Shown here in pieces: positions 36,527 through 50,693 of a stretch of 64,000 nt of DNA (position 1 is the first letter of the stretch; the number at the start of each line of letters is the position of its first letter). A program made the translations under genes and the position numbers. The notes under the pieces were generated by a model. It was not told the origin of the DNA, did not search any database, and saw nothing but the letters and a program-made list of their open reading frames with translations. The stretch is from Nyssa sinensis (lineage: Eukaryota > Streptophyta > Magnoliopsida > Cornales > Nyssaceae): contig CM018052.1 in NCBI GenBank assembly GCA_008638375.1, positions 9,318,506 through 9,382,505 of the forward strand, given 5' to 3'.

Positions 36527-39500
36527 TGTAACACCCTTACTCGAAATATCGGATAATAGGGCACGCCATACGAGATTTTAAATGGCAGCTTAAAATTAAC
36601 TGCGAGAAGATTGAAAGTCGAGGAATACACAAATAATTATGTTTCATTATGCATTGTATTGTGTGTATACAAATATATAGTAACATACATGTGATTATAA
36701 TATGTATATTAGCATATCGAAAATACACACACTAAGTTTGTATTTGGTGTGTATAGTCAAAGTATGTATACATATATATATATACACATGTAAATAAATA
36801 TACACACACACACACATATATATATATATATTAAAGTATGTGTGAGTGCAAAATTGTGAAAGAGTGTGTGTGTGTGTTTACATGTGTGTTAGTATGTGTA
36901 AACATATAATATACATATAAAATGTAAATATCAACCCAAAATTGAATGCAAAGCTAAAATGAAAAAGAGAAATTAAATGGATTGGAAAGAAAGCAAAATG
37001 GAAGTCAATGAAAGGGCTATAAGAAGGGAAGAAAAGAGGGAGAGAGAGAGAGGGGCGGCAGCCATGAAATGGTCTCTATATAAATATATGTGTATACATG
37101 CACTAAATGTGCATTGGAGGGAGAGATAAGAAAATGAAGGAATTTTGGGATATTCAGAAGGTAGGAAATAGAATGAGAAGGGTAGAAATTCATTGTCAAG
37201 GTAAAAATCTATAAAACCCACCATGTTTCCTTTCTCTAAATTTTGCATGTTTACAAACTGTTTAAGCTTTTTTTATGCATGAATAATGTTTAGGATATAT
37301 AAACTTAAACAGAGCATGAAAAATTGGCTTTAAAACAGCCCTAGAACACCAAACCTATGAAGAACTGCCATGAATGGACCTCCATAAGTGCAGGTCTGAA
37401 ACAATCAAGGCCAAACTAACCTTGGCTTATTGGAACCTTTACAAGACCCCCAAGCCATGTTAAACACACCAAGCTTTGACCAAAAAACCCAAAGGAAACC
37501 TTTCAAATTTAGACTTGCAGGTTTCGAGTTTCTTGACACAACTTTCAAACTTGCACCAAAGCTAAACCTAAAGAATGTAGAATGAAACTCCATAATTTGA
37601 GGATAAAAACAAGCCAAACCCCATGAACGTTCATGGAGAAATGGCTATTTACTAGCCTAGAAATTGTGGGAGATGAAAGTTTTGAATTGAACTGTTAAGC
37701 TCGATTTGAGCTCTCGAATAAATGCTAGACTACTGACCAAAACCCCAGAAATGATTCGGGATGAAAAACAGAGAGAATGATCAACTAGAAAAGCACGAAA
37801 TTCAAAATAAAAATGTACAGAAACTAGGGCAACAGTGACCTAGGTGGTGAAGAACATGATGGGTTGACTCGCATGACTCGTTTTAACTCATTGAATCGAC
37901 TCAGCCACATGGTGGCTTGCGGGTTAACCACCGCATAAGTGGGACGACACCGTTTAGGCTAAGGAATTTTAAGTTTTAAAAATAAGTATTTAGGCCATTT
38001 GGTTACGGGGTTGTGAGCCAAATTTAATAACCTGTACGCAATTGAGGATAGCCTATCCAAGGATAAGGCTCTTGTTCGCCGTTTGGCCCATAGAAAATCA
38101 GAAAAATAAAAGGGGGCCGCAGCCTTTGGGATTCGAATGCATGACCCCTTAAACCTAAAACCCCCTTCTTACCATTTGGATGGGCACGCCCGTGGTATAT
38201 ATTGTGGCAAATATATATATATATATATATATATAATATAAAAGAAAAATTTAAGAAAAAAATTAAAAGGGGCGCAGCCCCGAGACTCGAACAGGGAACC
38301 AAGGGCAAGGGAATAAGGTGTACAAACCAAGTTGACAGGACAATCTTGTGTCAACTAAATCCCACAAATAAATATATATTATACATAAATTATATTAAAT
38401 AAAATAAAATAAAATAATTAAATTAAATAATGACGAAATAGTCTGATATCCAAATTAAACATATGAATAGTGTATTTTAACTATTTTGGGCATTTTGAAA
38501 CCAATGGTGAGGTCCATTTTGTGAGACGAGACCCCAAAAAATAAATACACTTAAAAGTGTAAAATGACTAAATTGCCCCTAGTACCCTTAAAGCCAAATG
38601 GAAGTCCGAGAGGGTCTAAGTTGATGTTTTTCGACGTTCCGGACTCAATGGTAAGGTATATTTGATCAAAAGATATACTTATAATAAAGAGATATAAAAT
38701 TTGATGAATAACATAAATTCATGTAACTATAGACTGAAACGCTTTTCGACATTGTGGGCTTAATAGTGGGGTCCGCATTTTGAAATACGGTACGGAAAGA
38801 CACGACACGTAAACATGTGAAGTAAATAAATCAAACTTAAAAATAATGGAGCTACCAGAAGAGTATAAATTGAAATAAAATTTAATTCTTAACACATTAA
38901 ATTGTGTCGTAGGTTAAGATTACGAGTTAAATTAAGTACATATGAAATTTATGGAATGTTCATAAATTGTTTTAGGATTGTCAAGGGAAAAGGGAAGGCA
39001 CACCAGTAGCGCCGACCCTGAAGTTCAGGGTCAGTAACCCTGTATTTGAAGTGGAGATTTAAATCCATGGATTTGAAGAAGTTTTAAGTTCAAAATATTT
39101 GAAGCATTTGAATATCAAATTCAGTATTGCATGATTTCTGGTTTAAAATATTCTGTTCTTATAAACCCTATTGTGACATGCTCAATGAATGGTTTCTACT
39201 ACAATTTTCCTTAAAAATATATTTCAGCATGTCTAAGTTTTAAATGCCAAATCTCTTTAAATATTTTGAATTTGCAATCCCAAGTATTTGAAGCCCTATT
39301 GAAGAAGTTATATGTTATATGTTTTAAAATGCAACTACAGGAGGCTATGTTTTAAATGCTTTTAAATAACATTTATTTGTAAGTGTTTTATACCTCATGT
39401 TGCCACTAGTAAAGCAAGATGAAGCGTGCATAAGCACTAAAAATGATTTTGGGTTTCTTCGGAACTCAATTGACATGATGAAAATGATTTTGGGTTCTTC

Positions 39501-40373
39501 GGAACTCAATTGACATGATGTATGCCAAGTAGTAGGATCTAATCCCTCAGGCAAGAGATTCTCCATTTTAGATGTCAAAATTAGAATCTAGTTCGAAACA
39601 GATTCTACTAATGAATGTGATAAGATGATATGTTTGAAAATGAAAGCAGGTTTTTATCCTTATTTTACTATGCTGATCTACATGTTTTGAAGTTCATATA
39701 CTGTATTTGAATAAGTACATGTTTAGCTTGAATACTTTAAATGTTTCAAAGCTATTTATTTTAAAGAATGCATACATTTTGTATTTGAAGTAAACGAGCA
39801 ATTGGTAGTGATTGTTTTATAAAATCTCTTATACTAACCATTGCCAATTGAAAAGCCATGACAAATGCTGGAATTACTTAAAAGCTTAGATTAGCTTTTT
39901 CGGATTTTTATCCGACCCTCTTTCAGGTGGCTGACAATAGTCTTTACTTGATGATGATGATGATTTGAGCTTTGCCCATTTTGAGGAAGGGTGGAAGTAG
40001 CTGTTTCAGTACTAACAGTCTTTTGGAAAGCACTATAACTTTTAGTAGTCACATTTTGTATTAGAAGTTAGTAAAACTGTTATGTATTAAACCCTGCAGG
40101 ACAGTTTAACATATATTAATTATAAAGTTTTTAAGTTGTTATTATGCTCTGAATGTATAATCATGTGTACCGTTCTAAAGAGCGGTAGTACCGGGCGAAT
40201 GTGTGGAAAATTTAAAATAAGAAAAGAGAAGAAATTTTTTTTCACGTTTCCGCAAATACAAGCCACACTGCCATCCGATACTGTTGCTTATGTGAGCCTC
40301 ATCCTAACCCCCCGGGCCGAAGGGTGGTGGTCACGATACGAGATCTGCACAGGGTGGGTTTCGGGTCGTGACA
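36527..40373 (+). mobile_element. Solo LTR (family B copy 2)
   Basis: 3847 bp from TGTAACACCCTTAC to GGGTCGTGACA, colinear with 19751-23327. It contains CA/TA repeats (36720-36910), a hairpin (38046-38058), two tRNA-like blocks (38111-38350), a TA run (38211-38236), a duplicated stretch near 39440-39520 and the stem-plus-CAG module (39856-39930). Flanking 5-mers are TACTT and TATTG: similar, but not a clean target duplication. There is no coding sequence. Confidence 0.75.
38111..38350 (-). other. Two tRNA-like blocks in the B LTR (antisense)
   Basis: On the minus strand, GCATTCGAATCCC (near 38137-38125) and GTTCGAGTCTCGG (near 38292-38280) match the tRNA B box. Upstream ATGGTAAG-type sequence weakly resembles an A box. 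They flank a TA microsatellite. No cloverleaf is evident. They are antisense to the LTR, as in the other families. Confidence 0.4.
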
Positions 40374-40898
40374 TATTGAATTTACATGCACATACCTTAC
40401 ATATACATTAAGTAAAAATCTTATATTTAACACATACAATAAACCAGTCAAGCCATGATAAACTCATCCTACCATAGATATTAATTTTTTTTTTATGCAT
40501 ATACTAAATATGCATCACAGTTTCATTATGTATTTGGTACATACTCATGAAAGTTCACATTAACTAATTTCTTTTCCTTGCTGCCTTCTGTCGTCTTATT
40601 AGGTATCTTTTACCTTTTTCCTATATATAACTAGGTGATAACCCTTCATGGATCATAGCTCCTTTTGTTACTAGGTGATGGATTGGCCAGTCCATACACT
40701 TGTAACTCGAGACCTGTTACCAATTCAGTATCTTTATAGCACAATTACAAGTTATCCTAACCACATGGGTTTATAAACTAGGATATATATTTTATATTAT
40801 ACTCCCATAACAAGTAACATTCATTCAACCATTCATATATACACAACATGACTATTATACACTATATAATCATGAAGGAATAGATATTAAGCACGCAA
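40374..40898. other. Spacer between two nested LTRs
   Basis: AT-rich DNA, probably the continuation of the D element's internal region after the B insertion. No protein motif is seen. Confidence 0.35.
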
Positions 40899-43780
40899 TG
40901 TCGCGCCTCGAATTTTCACAAACCCGGGGAGTGAGTGAAATGAAATAAGAAAAGTAAATAAAAGGTCATAAGGTGGATTTAATTTATCATTCATTCATTT
41001 CCCCATGTTTTTCCAAAATGAAAAATGAAAAATTGTTAATTAGACTCACTCAAGATAAGTTCCAAATGGTAGTCAAATATCTTTCCCAACCAATGGTAAA
41101 AAATAACCTAAGGCTTGTTCAAGTATGGCTTCCAAGATCACCCCAAAAATGTCCCTAAATAAGTCGTGGAACAATGGCCCAAATGTGCCCCAAATACCCT
41201 AAGGCATGGGCCAAGAATAAGTCAAAAGGTCTACCAAAATTGATCAAAGGAAGTGGCCAAACATGGCCTTGAAACATGACTAAAATGTGTCCCAAAAAAA
41301 TGCCCAGCGTGGATTAGTATGATAGCCAAAATTAGCCTAAAAGGGCCCCAATAGTTGGTGTTAAACGTAGGATCAAATGGCCTTGAAATGGCTTTGAAAA
41401 GTAGGTGTTGGCATGGTATGACATGCCTTGGACAGCAGCTACACAACAACAAGGCAGCAAGGCACGCAGAAGGCAGCAGGGCACGCACGTGGCATGCCCG
41501 CGGCGCTCGGGCAGGGGTACGAGGCTGGGCATGGCTTGGGGCTGTTTGGTCTGTTTTTCTGAAATTTTACTATTCATGGCTGCAACCTAATTTTTCTTAT
41601 TTCTGAATTTTTACCGTAGCGGTTGCAGCTAATTTTTTCAAGTTTTGGCCTATTTCCTCAAGGCTTTTAACCCCCACTTTGTGGCATTTTTTCCCACTTA
41701 TTCATGGGCATTTTACTCAACTAATGGCCCTTTTAATTTCACAAAATTTTGACATGGTTTCCTTTATTTTCTAAGCATTTTTTCACCTAATATTTTGCAA
41801 CAATCATACATATAAACATGTGTACATCTCATCCTCACTCAATGGCCACAATCTCAAAGGAATTAAATATATACATCATTCAAATATACAATCCTCCACA
41901 CATCCACACATGCTTTGAAGTTTAAAACATCACATTCTCCCTTTCATTACAATTATAGGGCCTTGCCTTTTTTGTTCACACTACACAATACCATTACAAA
42001 TGCATTACATAAGTTTTAGGGCTTATGCCCTTATACAACTCAAAATACGCCCCAAGAGCCAAAATATCCACCATGGTCCCCATTCCTTACATCCTGCAAG
42101 ACTTCATCAAGTCTTCAAGTGCCGGGGGCCTCATCTGTAATATGATATCTCATGAGGGATCAGCCCAACTGCTGGTATGACATAATGCTAATGCAAGGAA
42201 CAAAATTAAGGCATGGATGTGCAAGTGTACATTTATATCTACATGCCTTCCAAATCATCCTTACAATGCAATGGTAATATGCATGACACACCCATGCAAA
42301 CTCTTTGCCACACCCATGTAAACTCTATGCCACACCCTTGTCTTGGTTTCACAGATCGCCCCCATTGGTCCATCGAGTACCACACCCGTTTCACGGATCG
42401 CTCCCGTTGGGTCAATCAGGCACCAATGTATGTCTCACTTCAAGGTCCATCCCCGATGGCATGAGTACCAATGGCCAAATTTTGGGTTTTTCACCACAGG
42501 ATCTACACCCTCATAATGCATAGCACCAAGTGCTCAACCCACACCATGTTATGCCATGATATCATTCTTATGTAATTCAATGAAACATTCCATCAACACA
42601 TGGAGCATGACTTAAAATATGCCTCTTTCATAAAGTAAAGCATAACTTCAAATTCACAACACTTTGGCTACATGAATATAAGTCACAATTCAAGGAATTA
42701 AGTATATGATCAAGTCTCATGTTCATCACTTTCACAATTCCTCAAAAGAAATACAAATACACAAACTACCAACTCATGAAATAAATCATAACTCTCAAAT
42801 CATTAGAATTTCTCTACATGAACCTAAGCTAAAATACAATGAATCAAACATACAAACGAGTTACATGTTTATCACTTTGAAAAATTCTCAAAGATCACAA
42901 AAATGATTAAGTACCAACACCTTGAATAAATCATAACTTTCCAATCATAAGAGTTTCTCTACTTGAACATAAGCTAAAATACAAAGAATTAAACATATAG
43001 TCATGATTCATGTTTATCACTTTACCAAATTCCCAAAGAATACACAAGTACATAAACGATCAACTTTAGGTTTTTCAAAGCAACTATATCCTAAGTGATT
43101 TTCTAACATCAAATAAATATATGAATCATTCAATCAACATGTAAATCACTCCTAAACTTAATCTTATTCCACACATAGCAAAATATCATACTTAGAATGG
43201 TTTTTCTCAAACCGAGGAAGTTGTGTTCACTGCACAGCCGAACTAATTAGTGAGAATATAGTCCTTTTTGAGAGGAACAACTTCCTAGAAGGAACCTTTA
43301 CGAAAATCCAAGCTTAGATGTGTCTTTTGATGGCTTGAAACTTGAAAACCCTAGGTTTTCTCACCATTTTTCTCCCATGGACGTGTTCTGCTCCTCCTTC
43401 AGCACAAAAATAATGAAATTATACACTAAGGGGCTGTATATATAGTGGAGGGGCAAGCAAGGCAAAATGATCCTTTTGCCCTTAATGAATCTAGGCCCCG
43501 TTACACTACAACCCTTCTCGAAACACCTCAATTCAATATTTTGTTTTAGCCGAAGTTCTTATAATTATTTTAAATGAAAATTTACAAAAAAATAAATTTT
43601 CACCTGTGGCCAGGTTTGGCTGGATCCACCCGGATGCCTTTTTGGTCCAATTTTTGAAAATATCTTTGAATAGGCTCAAATTTTTACAGGAGGTGTATTT
43701 TAATATTCTAAGCATATTCTATTCTATGACACACTCAAAATATGCTTCTAAATATGACTTATGCTTAAATGATGCACGTA
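40899..43780 (-). mobile_element. LTR (family D copy 3), truncated at its right end
   Basis: Begins TGTCGCGCCTCG and follows the D LTR order: GGCCAAACATGG-type repeats (41160-41340), TTTTAGGGCTTATGCCC-like motif, conserved block (about 42480-42535) and TTATTTTAAATGA-like end region. It breaks off at about 43780, before the expected TTTACA end. It is a different subfamily from copies 2 and 4, so it is probably a separate insertion. Confidence 0.7.
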
Positions 43781-45565
43781 ATTTATTCACTTCATCAAGT
43801 AGTCAAGCATACTAACAGATGTAAGCACACTACATGCATCATGATTAAACCAAATCATGCAACACTTAATCAAGTAAATCTCTAGAAAGATATTTGAAAC
43901 TCATATACAACTGGCGGTAACACTACCGATACCACCTCATTACCATCGTTTCTCAGATTCGTAAAATTGGGCTAACCCAAGTTGGTGAATCATACAGTAG
44001 TGGAACAAGGTAATTATCACAAGCCCCCAAATAAAATAAAGAATCTCCCAAGTATAATATTTATTATCTAGGTCTAGACAATACAACCATTTATAACTTT
44101 ATCCACACCAATCAGATTCATTCATAACTTTTTACCCATATATTTTTAAAATGACAAGTGAAAATCACCATTCACTCATAAGTTATATAACAATCTATGT
44201 TCTCAGATTGCAATACACATCTCATATTTGTACATACCTCCATTTTTTTTCCAGTGCCTCAACCATAATATTTTCACTCCAAGTAAATTCACACAATTCT
44301 TATCTTAAACACAAGATTCATATTAAAAAATTTGTATCATCCAACTCTTAACCTGATACACAATTTTCTCCAAAATAACAATCAATATTTACCGTTTATT
44401 CAATCATAATCTTGGAATCAATCTTATAAACTAAGCTAGAACTAGGTTCATAATTCACACCTCAATTTGGCCTATTTTATGCAACTCATTATTTTCACAA
44501 GTTCATTTAATCAATCCATTAATTTTATCACAACTAGTATCGATCATCTTATAGGACTAGGTAAGACAATAGTATTCATCTCTAGGTTACCTCCACAGTC
44601 CACCACAAGATAACATATTCCAATTCAATAAAAGAATCATTACAACCCTTAACTTTCAGATTCACATCACTTGAACTTATCAATACTCATCTTAAGCACA
44701 AAATTAAAATTCAATTACATCATAACCTGGATTAATCCACAACAATATTTTTTAAACTATTCATGTTTATACAATTCTCTTAAGACAAAAGATCATCAAC
44801 CATCACCTGATAACCTAATACATCTTGTAGACATACTTGCTTAATCATAACTCATAAAACTCACGTCAACCACCTCCACCCATTGTTTGCAATAAACAAA
44901 TAACAAGTTTTCACCTAATTCAAACACAATCTTTCGCTAGGAAAAATCCATTTAAGCAATACAACATATACATGCCTAAGTCATGCTAGTATTTAACTAG
45001 CCCAACTAACCTGAGGTCTAAATCCCATCCACTATTCCAAGGCATTAGATCCTAGATCTCACGTCAATTAGGGCTACCGGGGTTGATAGAGGTTCAAGAA
45101 CTAAACCTCTCCCTCGACCAACTCTCCCTCAATCCAATGTTTTGGATGGCATCCTATAGTAGGAACAAGTATTGTTTAGAAATTCAGCTTTTACTCATCC
45201 AATGCATTCCATATCTCATGGCATTCTCCTATAATGCTACATGATATCATGAAGGCAAACAAGTATCAATCTATCATGTATGTAAACATATACCAAGTTA
45301 CCACATACGGTCATGCCAGTACACACATTACCCATATCATGCACCTCACTACACCAAATCACGTAACTATGTATCAGAATATAGCATCAACTAACATATA
45401 ATCACACATGTGATGCGTCAAATATAAATAGTCACATAATGTACACGATCCTATCACATACCACCGATAGTTCATACTAAGTCACACGCTTTTCTCTAGA
45501 GTCCCATGGTGTTCAACAACACCCCATGTTCCCTAAGTACTTGAACCTAAGCTTGAATATCAAGC
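43781..45565 (-). other. Internal remnant with leader and decayed primer site
   Basis: Mostly AT-rich, without pol motifs. 45450-45565 matches the leader of the intact Tekay element (CTCTAG-GT-CCATGGTGTT-type motif, AACCTAAGCT). The primer site position beside the LTR (about 45550-45565) still shows TTGATATTCAAGC on the minus strand, a damaged form of the tRNA-iMet site. This marks the next LTR as the 5' LTR of a minus-oriented element. Confidence 0.6.
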
Positions 45566-48351
45566 TGTCACGCCTTGAATTTTCATAAACTTGAGGTGTG
45601 AATGAGAATGATAAAATAAAAGAATTAAATTAATACATTTATTTTAATTGGCTTTTACTTATTAATCTTCAAGATCACATCTTATAATGGCTTAAAGTGT
45701 AAGCTAAACATAGCCTAGGTGCTTTCATAACCCAACTTCAAGGTGGTGACCAAGCATGGTCCAAGTGGTTGCTTAGCATATCCTAAAATGATGACAAACT
45801 ATGGTCAAGGTTGGTGGCCCAATATGGCCCAAGTAAAGGTTAAATATTTCTCTAAGTAGTAACCAAACATGGTCTTAAAGGGTGGCCAAACAAGGCCCAT
45901 AAGGGTGGCCAAACATGGCCCAAAAGAGTGGCCAAACATGGCCCAAAAAGGTGCCCAACATGGCTTGGTATAATGGCCAAAAGTGGTCTAAAAGGGGCTC
46001 TAAAAGGTGATGTCAAACATAGGAGAGAATGATCTTAAAATGGCCATGGAAGGCAAGTGATGGCATGCCCATTACATGCCCTAGGCAGCAGGTGTACGTA
46101 GGCAAGGTAGCTCGCACGCATAATGGGGGAGGCTAGATGCGTAGGCACACGCGCGGAGGGCAATCAGGCCCACAAGCGTGCATGGGGCTGGGTGTGCGAG
46201 CTGCTGGCTACTGTTGGGCTACTGTTCTTGTAGCTATAGTGTATTTGCTGCAACCTGATTTCTTCATTTTCTGAATTTTTTTCCAAAGTGCTACAAGCTA
46301 TATTTTCTTTAATTTTTAACCTACTTTCTCAAGGTTTTTAACCCCCACTTTTTGGCACTTTTCCTATTTATATATAGTCATTTTACACACCTAACAACTC
46401 TTTTTAATTCACAAAATTTTGACATGGTCATTTTTGTTTTCTAAGCATTTTCCACTTAATATTTTACAACAAAATCTATCACTGTTAAACTAACTACCAA
46501 ACTACATCCTCTTGCCCAACTAAGTCATTCATACATGATTTAAAACATATAGCCACCATATATATATATATATAAATGTATATACTTGAAGCTTAAGTGT
46601 CACGAGGTCCATGCTCACTACAATTTTAGGGCTTTGCCCATTGTTTCAATGCTATACAAAATTTTACAAGTTAAAACATATGTGTTAGGGCTTATGCCCT
46701 CATACAACCAAAAGTATGCCCCAAGGGCCAAATGTTCTTCAAGGTCCACTTCCCCCTCCATGCTTCAAGACTTCATCAAGTCTCATGTACTAGGAGTCTC
46801 ATCTATAATATGTAATCTCATATAGGGTAAGCACAACTGCTTGTATGACATAATGCTAATATAAAGAACAAAGTTAATGCGTGGCATGTACAAAGTGTAC
46901 ATTTATAAGCTATATGGATTCCAATTCATCAATGCAATGCAATGGCAATATGCATGACACACACATGCAACTTTATACCACCCTCATGTCTCGCTTCGCG
47001 ATCCTTCCTTGTTGGAATGCAAGTACCAATCATATGTCTCACTTCACGGTCCGCCCTTGTTGGATCGCGAAAACCATTGCCAATTTTGGGTTTTTCACCA
47101 CAAGATCTACACCCTTATAATGCATAGCACCAAAGTGCTCAACACACGCCATGTTTCCAAAGATTCAAGTATACTAAGATGCCTTGATTTTTCTATGCAA
47201 TTTCAATGAGGCATTTATCGAACCCATGGAGTGTGCCTTAAATAATGCATCATACATAAAACAAATTATAACTTTTAAACCACAAAACTTTATCTACATG
47301 AACATAGCATATAATCCAATCAATTACGCATATAATCATGTGACATATTCACAACATTATCAAATTCTCAAAGATCACACAAGTACACAAAGTACCAATA
47401 CATTGAGCAAACCATAACTTTCAAACTACAAGATTTTGTTTACATGAACATAAGCTAAAATGCAATGAATTATACATATATTCATGTTACATGTTCATCA
47501 TTTCACCAAATTCCCAAAGAATACATAAGTACACAAGGTACCAACCCTAAGTTTTCAAAGTAACTATATGCTAGGTGGTTTTCTGATAATAAGTAAGCAT
47601 GTAAGTCATATAATCAACATATAAAAACACTCCTAAACTTAACTCTATACTTTACTTAGCAAAATATCATACCTAGAAGGATTTTTCTCAAAACTAGGGA
47701 GTTGTGCTCATTGTGCAGCTGAACCAATCATTAAGAATGTAGCCCTTGAGGTGGGGAACAATTTCTTAGAAGGAAGCCTTATGAAATTCCAAGGCTAGAG
47801 ATGGGTTTTGGAAAGTAGAAAGTTGAAAAACCTAAGTTTTTCTCACCTTTTCTCTCCAAGCATTACCTTTTGTGTTTTCTCCATCATTTTCTGATACTTC
47901 TAACTCTCAAGATCTGTATTTATACTAAAGGGGCTAAGGGGTGAAAAGACCCTTTTGCCCTTAATGAGTCGTAAGACCCTGTTACACTACAACCTATTCT
48001 GAAATGCCTCAATTCGACATTCTGCTTTAACCAAAATTCTTAAAATTATTTTAAATAATATTTTTCTAAAAAAATTATTTTTTCCTGTTGGCGGTTGCGG
48101 CCAGGCCCACCCAGGCCACTTAGGATGCCCTTTTTGGATCCATTTTTCAAACTATCTCCGATTAGGCTCAAATTCTCACATGAGGTGTATTTTAACATTC
48201 TAAGAATATTTTTCTTCTATGGAATACTCAAATTATGCCTCTAAGTATGACTTATGTCTAAATAATGCATGTATAGTGCCTTATCGACAAATAGTGCATG
48301 AATAGTTCTGGCAAAAATAAAAAATTTATCTACATTTTTTAGATCTTTAAA
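45566..48351 (-). mobile_element. LTR (family D copy 4), 5' LTR of the nested element
   Basis: 2786 bp from TGTCACGCCTTG to a mutated end AGATCTTTAAA. It pairs with 32228-34613 by closest resemblance. It contains degenerate 23-bp repeats (45810-45980), a G/C-rich part with GCACGC motifs (46080-46200), the conserved block (about 47085-47140) and a TA run near 46558. Confidence 0.8.
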
Positions 48352-49774
48352 AGGTTTAACTATAACCTAAATGTCAAAGATAGATGTTCAACACATAAAC
48401 TTTTATATACAAAACAAATTTGCCAAAAGGGATAAGTACTAACACAAATCCATATGTAGAGGTATGTCCAAAATGTCAAAAAGTGTCTTCCCAAGAGTAG
48501 CGTCAAAGTGTTTCTCATCTCTTCGCCGGCTCCATGCATGCTTCTACATCTAGTAGGGGTTAGTACAACAACCCTAGTAGGAGAAATCTAAACAAGGGTA
48601 AAAATGTGTGGTGCTCTATGTATGCTTGTGCACGTGTAGTTACATTTAAGTGATTACCGAGCATACTTTGACATTAAAGACAATGAAATTCAAAGATCAT
48701 TAACATTCATGTGCCAACAAAAGTAAATATTAAAGAGAGAAATATCATTCAAGCCCACTAGATTGTGAGCAAGCTAATTTAAGTTTTACATCTTATCTAA
48801 TCATTTCCAATTCTCAAGTTCTCTATTTCAAACTCTTAAGTTTTTTATTCTCATCATTCCTAAGTTATATCATTAACATTTGTATCCACAATTCATACCA
48901 AATACATCAATATAGCTAATATTTCACACAATCATGAAATAATACCATTTTCCAACATAAATGGCCATAGAGGAATATCTACAAAGACTTAGAGTGCAAG
49001 AAACAATTTCATGTACTTAACATGTAAATCCACATTGTTAATCCACCACATAATTCATTTTGCAATTCACTAGGAGTGGTATTGATAGAAAGATAAGATG
49101 AAAGCAAGCCAATTTAAAAGGAACAAACATCAAATAATTATATTTTTAACTCACTAGCAACACATGTCCCAAATTACATGAAAATGTATTTTTATAAGCT
49201 GAAATGATAGCATGATTAAACTACCTACACACACATTTTATACCAAGGTTTAGAAATCCCTACCTTAATTTCTTCAAGCTTTGATGAAAACCCTAACTTT
49301 CTCTTTTGATTTTGGGTAGATTTTTTAAAATCCCCAACTTCAAGCTTATGATTTGAAGTGTCCAAGCTCAAATTCTTATTCAATCTTCAAAGAAATCTCT
49401 ATTTCCTTGATGCTTCTTCAAAATTTTCTCAAGCCCTAGCTTTTGCCCTAATTTCTTTCCCTCTCTTTCACGCAAATTGTAAGTGTGTGTTTGGGATGTT
49501 TATTTGTGTGGTCATAGTTCTATAAGACAAAAATGAGCCTTGGGTGAAATCTCACTTTTGCCCCTCTTTACTCTCTTCTATTTTTCTAACTCCGTCTACT
49601 TTTTGGTATTTCCTTCTTAATTCTAGAATATCTAATTTATTTCATTATGTCTTATTTTACTCTTAAAGCATGCATGCATGTTACATGATCCATCCATGCA
49701 TTATTTTTCTTCCCAAATTACATTACTTTTCATATTTTTCATTTTATTAATTATAAAAATCCCTGGTCTTTACA
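48352..49774 (-). mobile_element. LTR (family C copy 2), right LTR of the outer nested element
   Basis: 48600-49774 is colinear with 30367-31531 and ends with the same TAAAAATCCC...TTTACA. 48352-48600 has no counterpart in the left copy and may be the rest of the LTR or internal DNA. No coding sequence is seen. Confidence 0.6.
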
Positions 49775-50693
49775 CTGGAGAGGTTCTAGTGTACTTAGTG
49801 GTTGCTATGCTTGTGATCTACACCAGCGACGAGTTAGTGTAGAATGATGCTGTTTGGGGGTCGTGTTAGGCACAACATATTTGATTTTCCAAGTAGAGAG
49901 AGAGGGGACTTGTAGCATTGGTACTTGATTTGATGAGGGCATCGGATTCTTCATGTGGGGGTGGTTTGTTAGACCCTTTTCTACTTGACATGCCGGCATA
50001 GACATGGGGAAACATGTCATGCCTTGAAGGCACTTGACCAAGTGGGGACATAGGTATGGAGAGGCATGTCATGCCTTGGTTGTGCTTGAAAATGGCTAAT
50101 GTGTTGCATGCATGGCCATTGGCCATTGGCCAATTTGGGTGGCAGACTTAGGGTAATTCAAGGTTATATACATTTCTGTTGTATATATGGACACAAAACA
50201 TTAGAAGCCTACATGGTTATTTTTTTGGATGAGATTTCTTTCCACTCAAAGGTTAAGGGTTCAATTCCCTTGGCCTCCCATTTGGCCATTTTTTCCATAT
50301 TTCTGGTTAAGGCCACGTTTGGTTGACACCAAATTCTGTTTTGGCTATTTCTGTGACATCTCCTTATTCGGAGCTCCGTTTTCGACGCAGTTTCTTCCGA
50401 GAGTTTCGTATTTCAATTATCTTCAGTGCCAGAGGTTTTGTGTCATTTATTATTTATTTTGGATTTTCGTAGTTAGCTAATTCGAGTTCCGTTAGTGCTA
50501 AAATGACACTATATCACCTAATCAATCAGTAATTAGGTTCGGGCATCACACCTCTTCTCCAGATATATTCAGTTATTTTATTGGTCTATTATGACTGCCG
50601 AGAAATGATGATTAATTTTCCTTAATCATACCTTAAGTCGGTGCTAATTAATAATTAGCAACTAATTCTTAGTTAATCAGTCGGGGTGTTACA
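49775..50693 (-). mobile_element. LTR fragment (family E copy 2)
   Basis: 50150-50693 matches the right end of the E solo LTR (28380-28939), with TTTCTTTCC, GGTTCAATTCCC-like and TAATTCGAGTTCCGT motifs and the same GGGGTGTTACA end. The part 49957-50045 is shared with 19657-19745 and contains internally repeated GACATGTCATGCCTTG. The left boundary against C is approximate. Confidence 0.65.
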
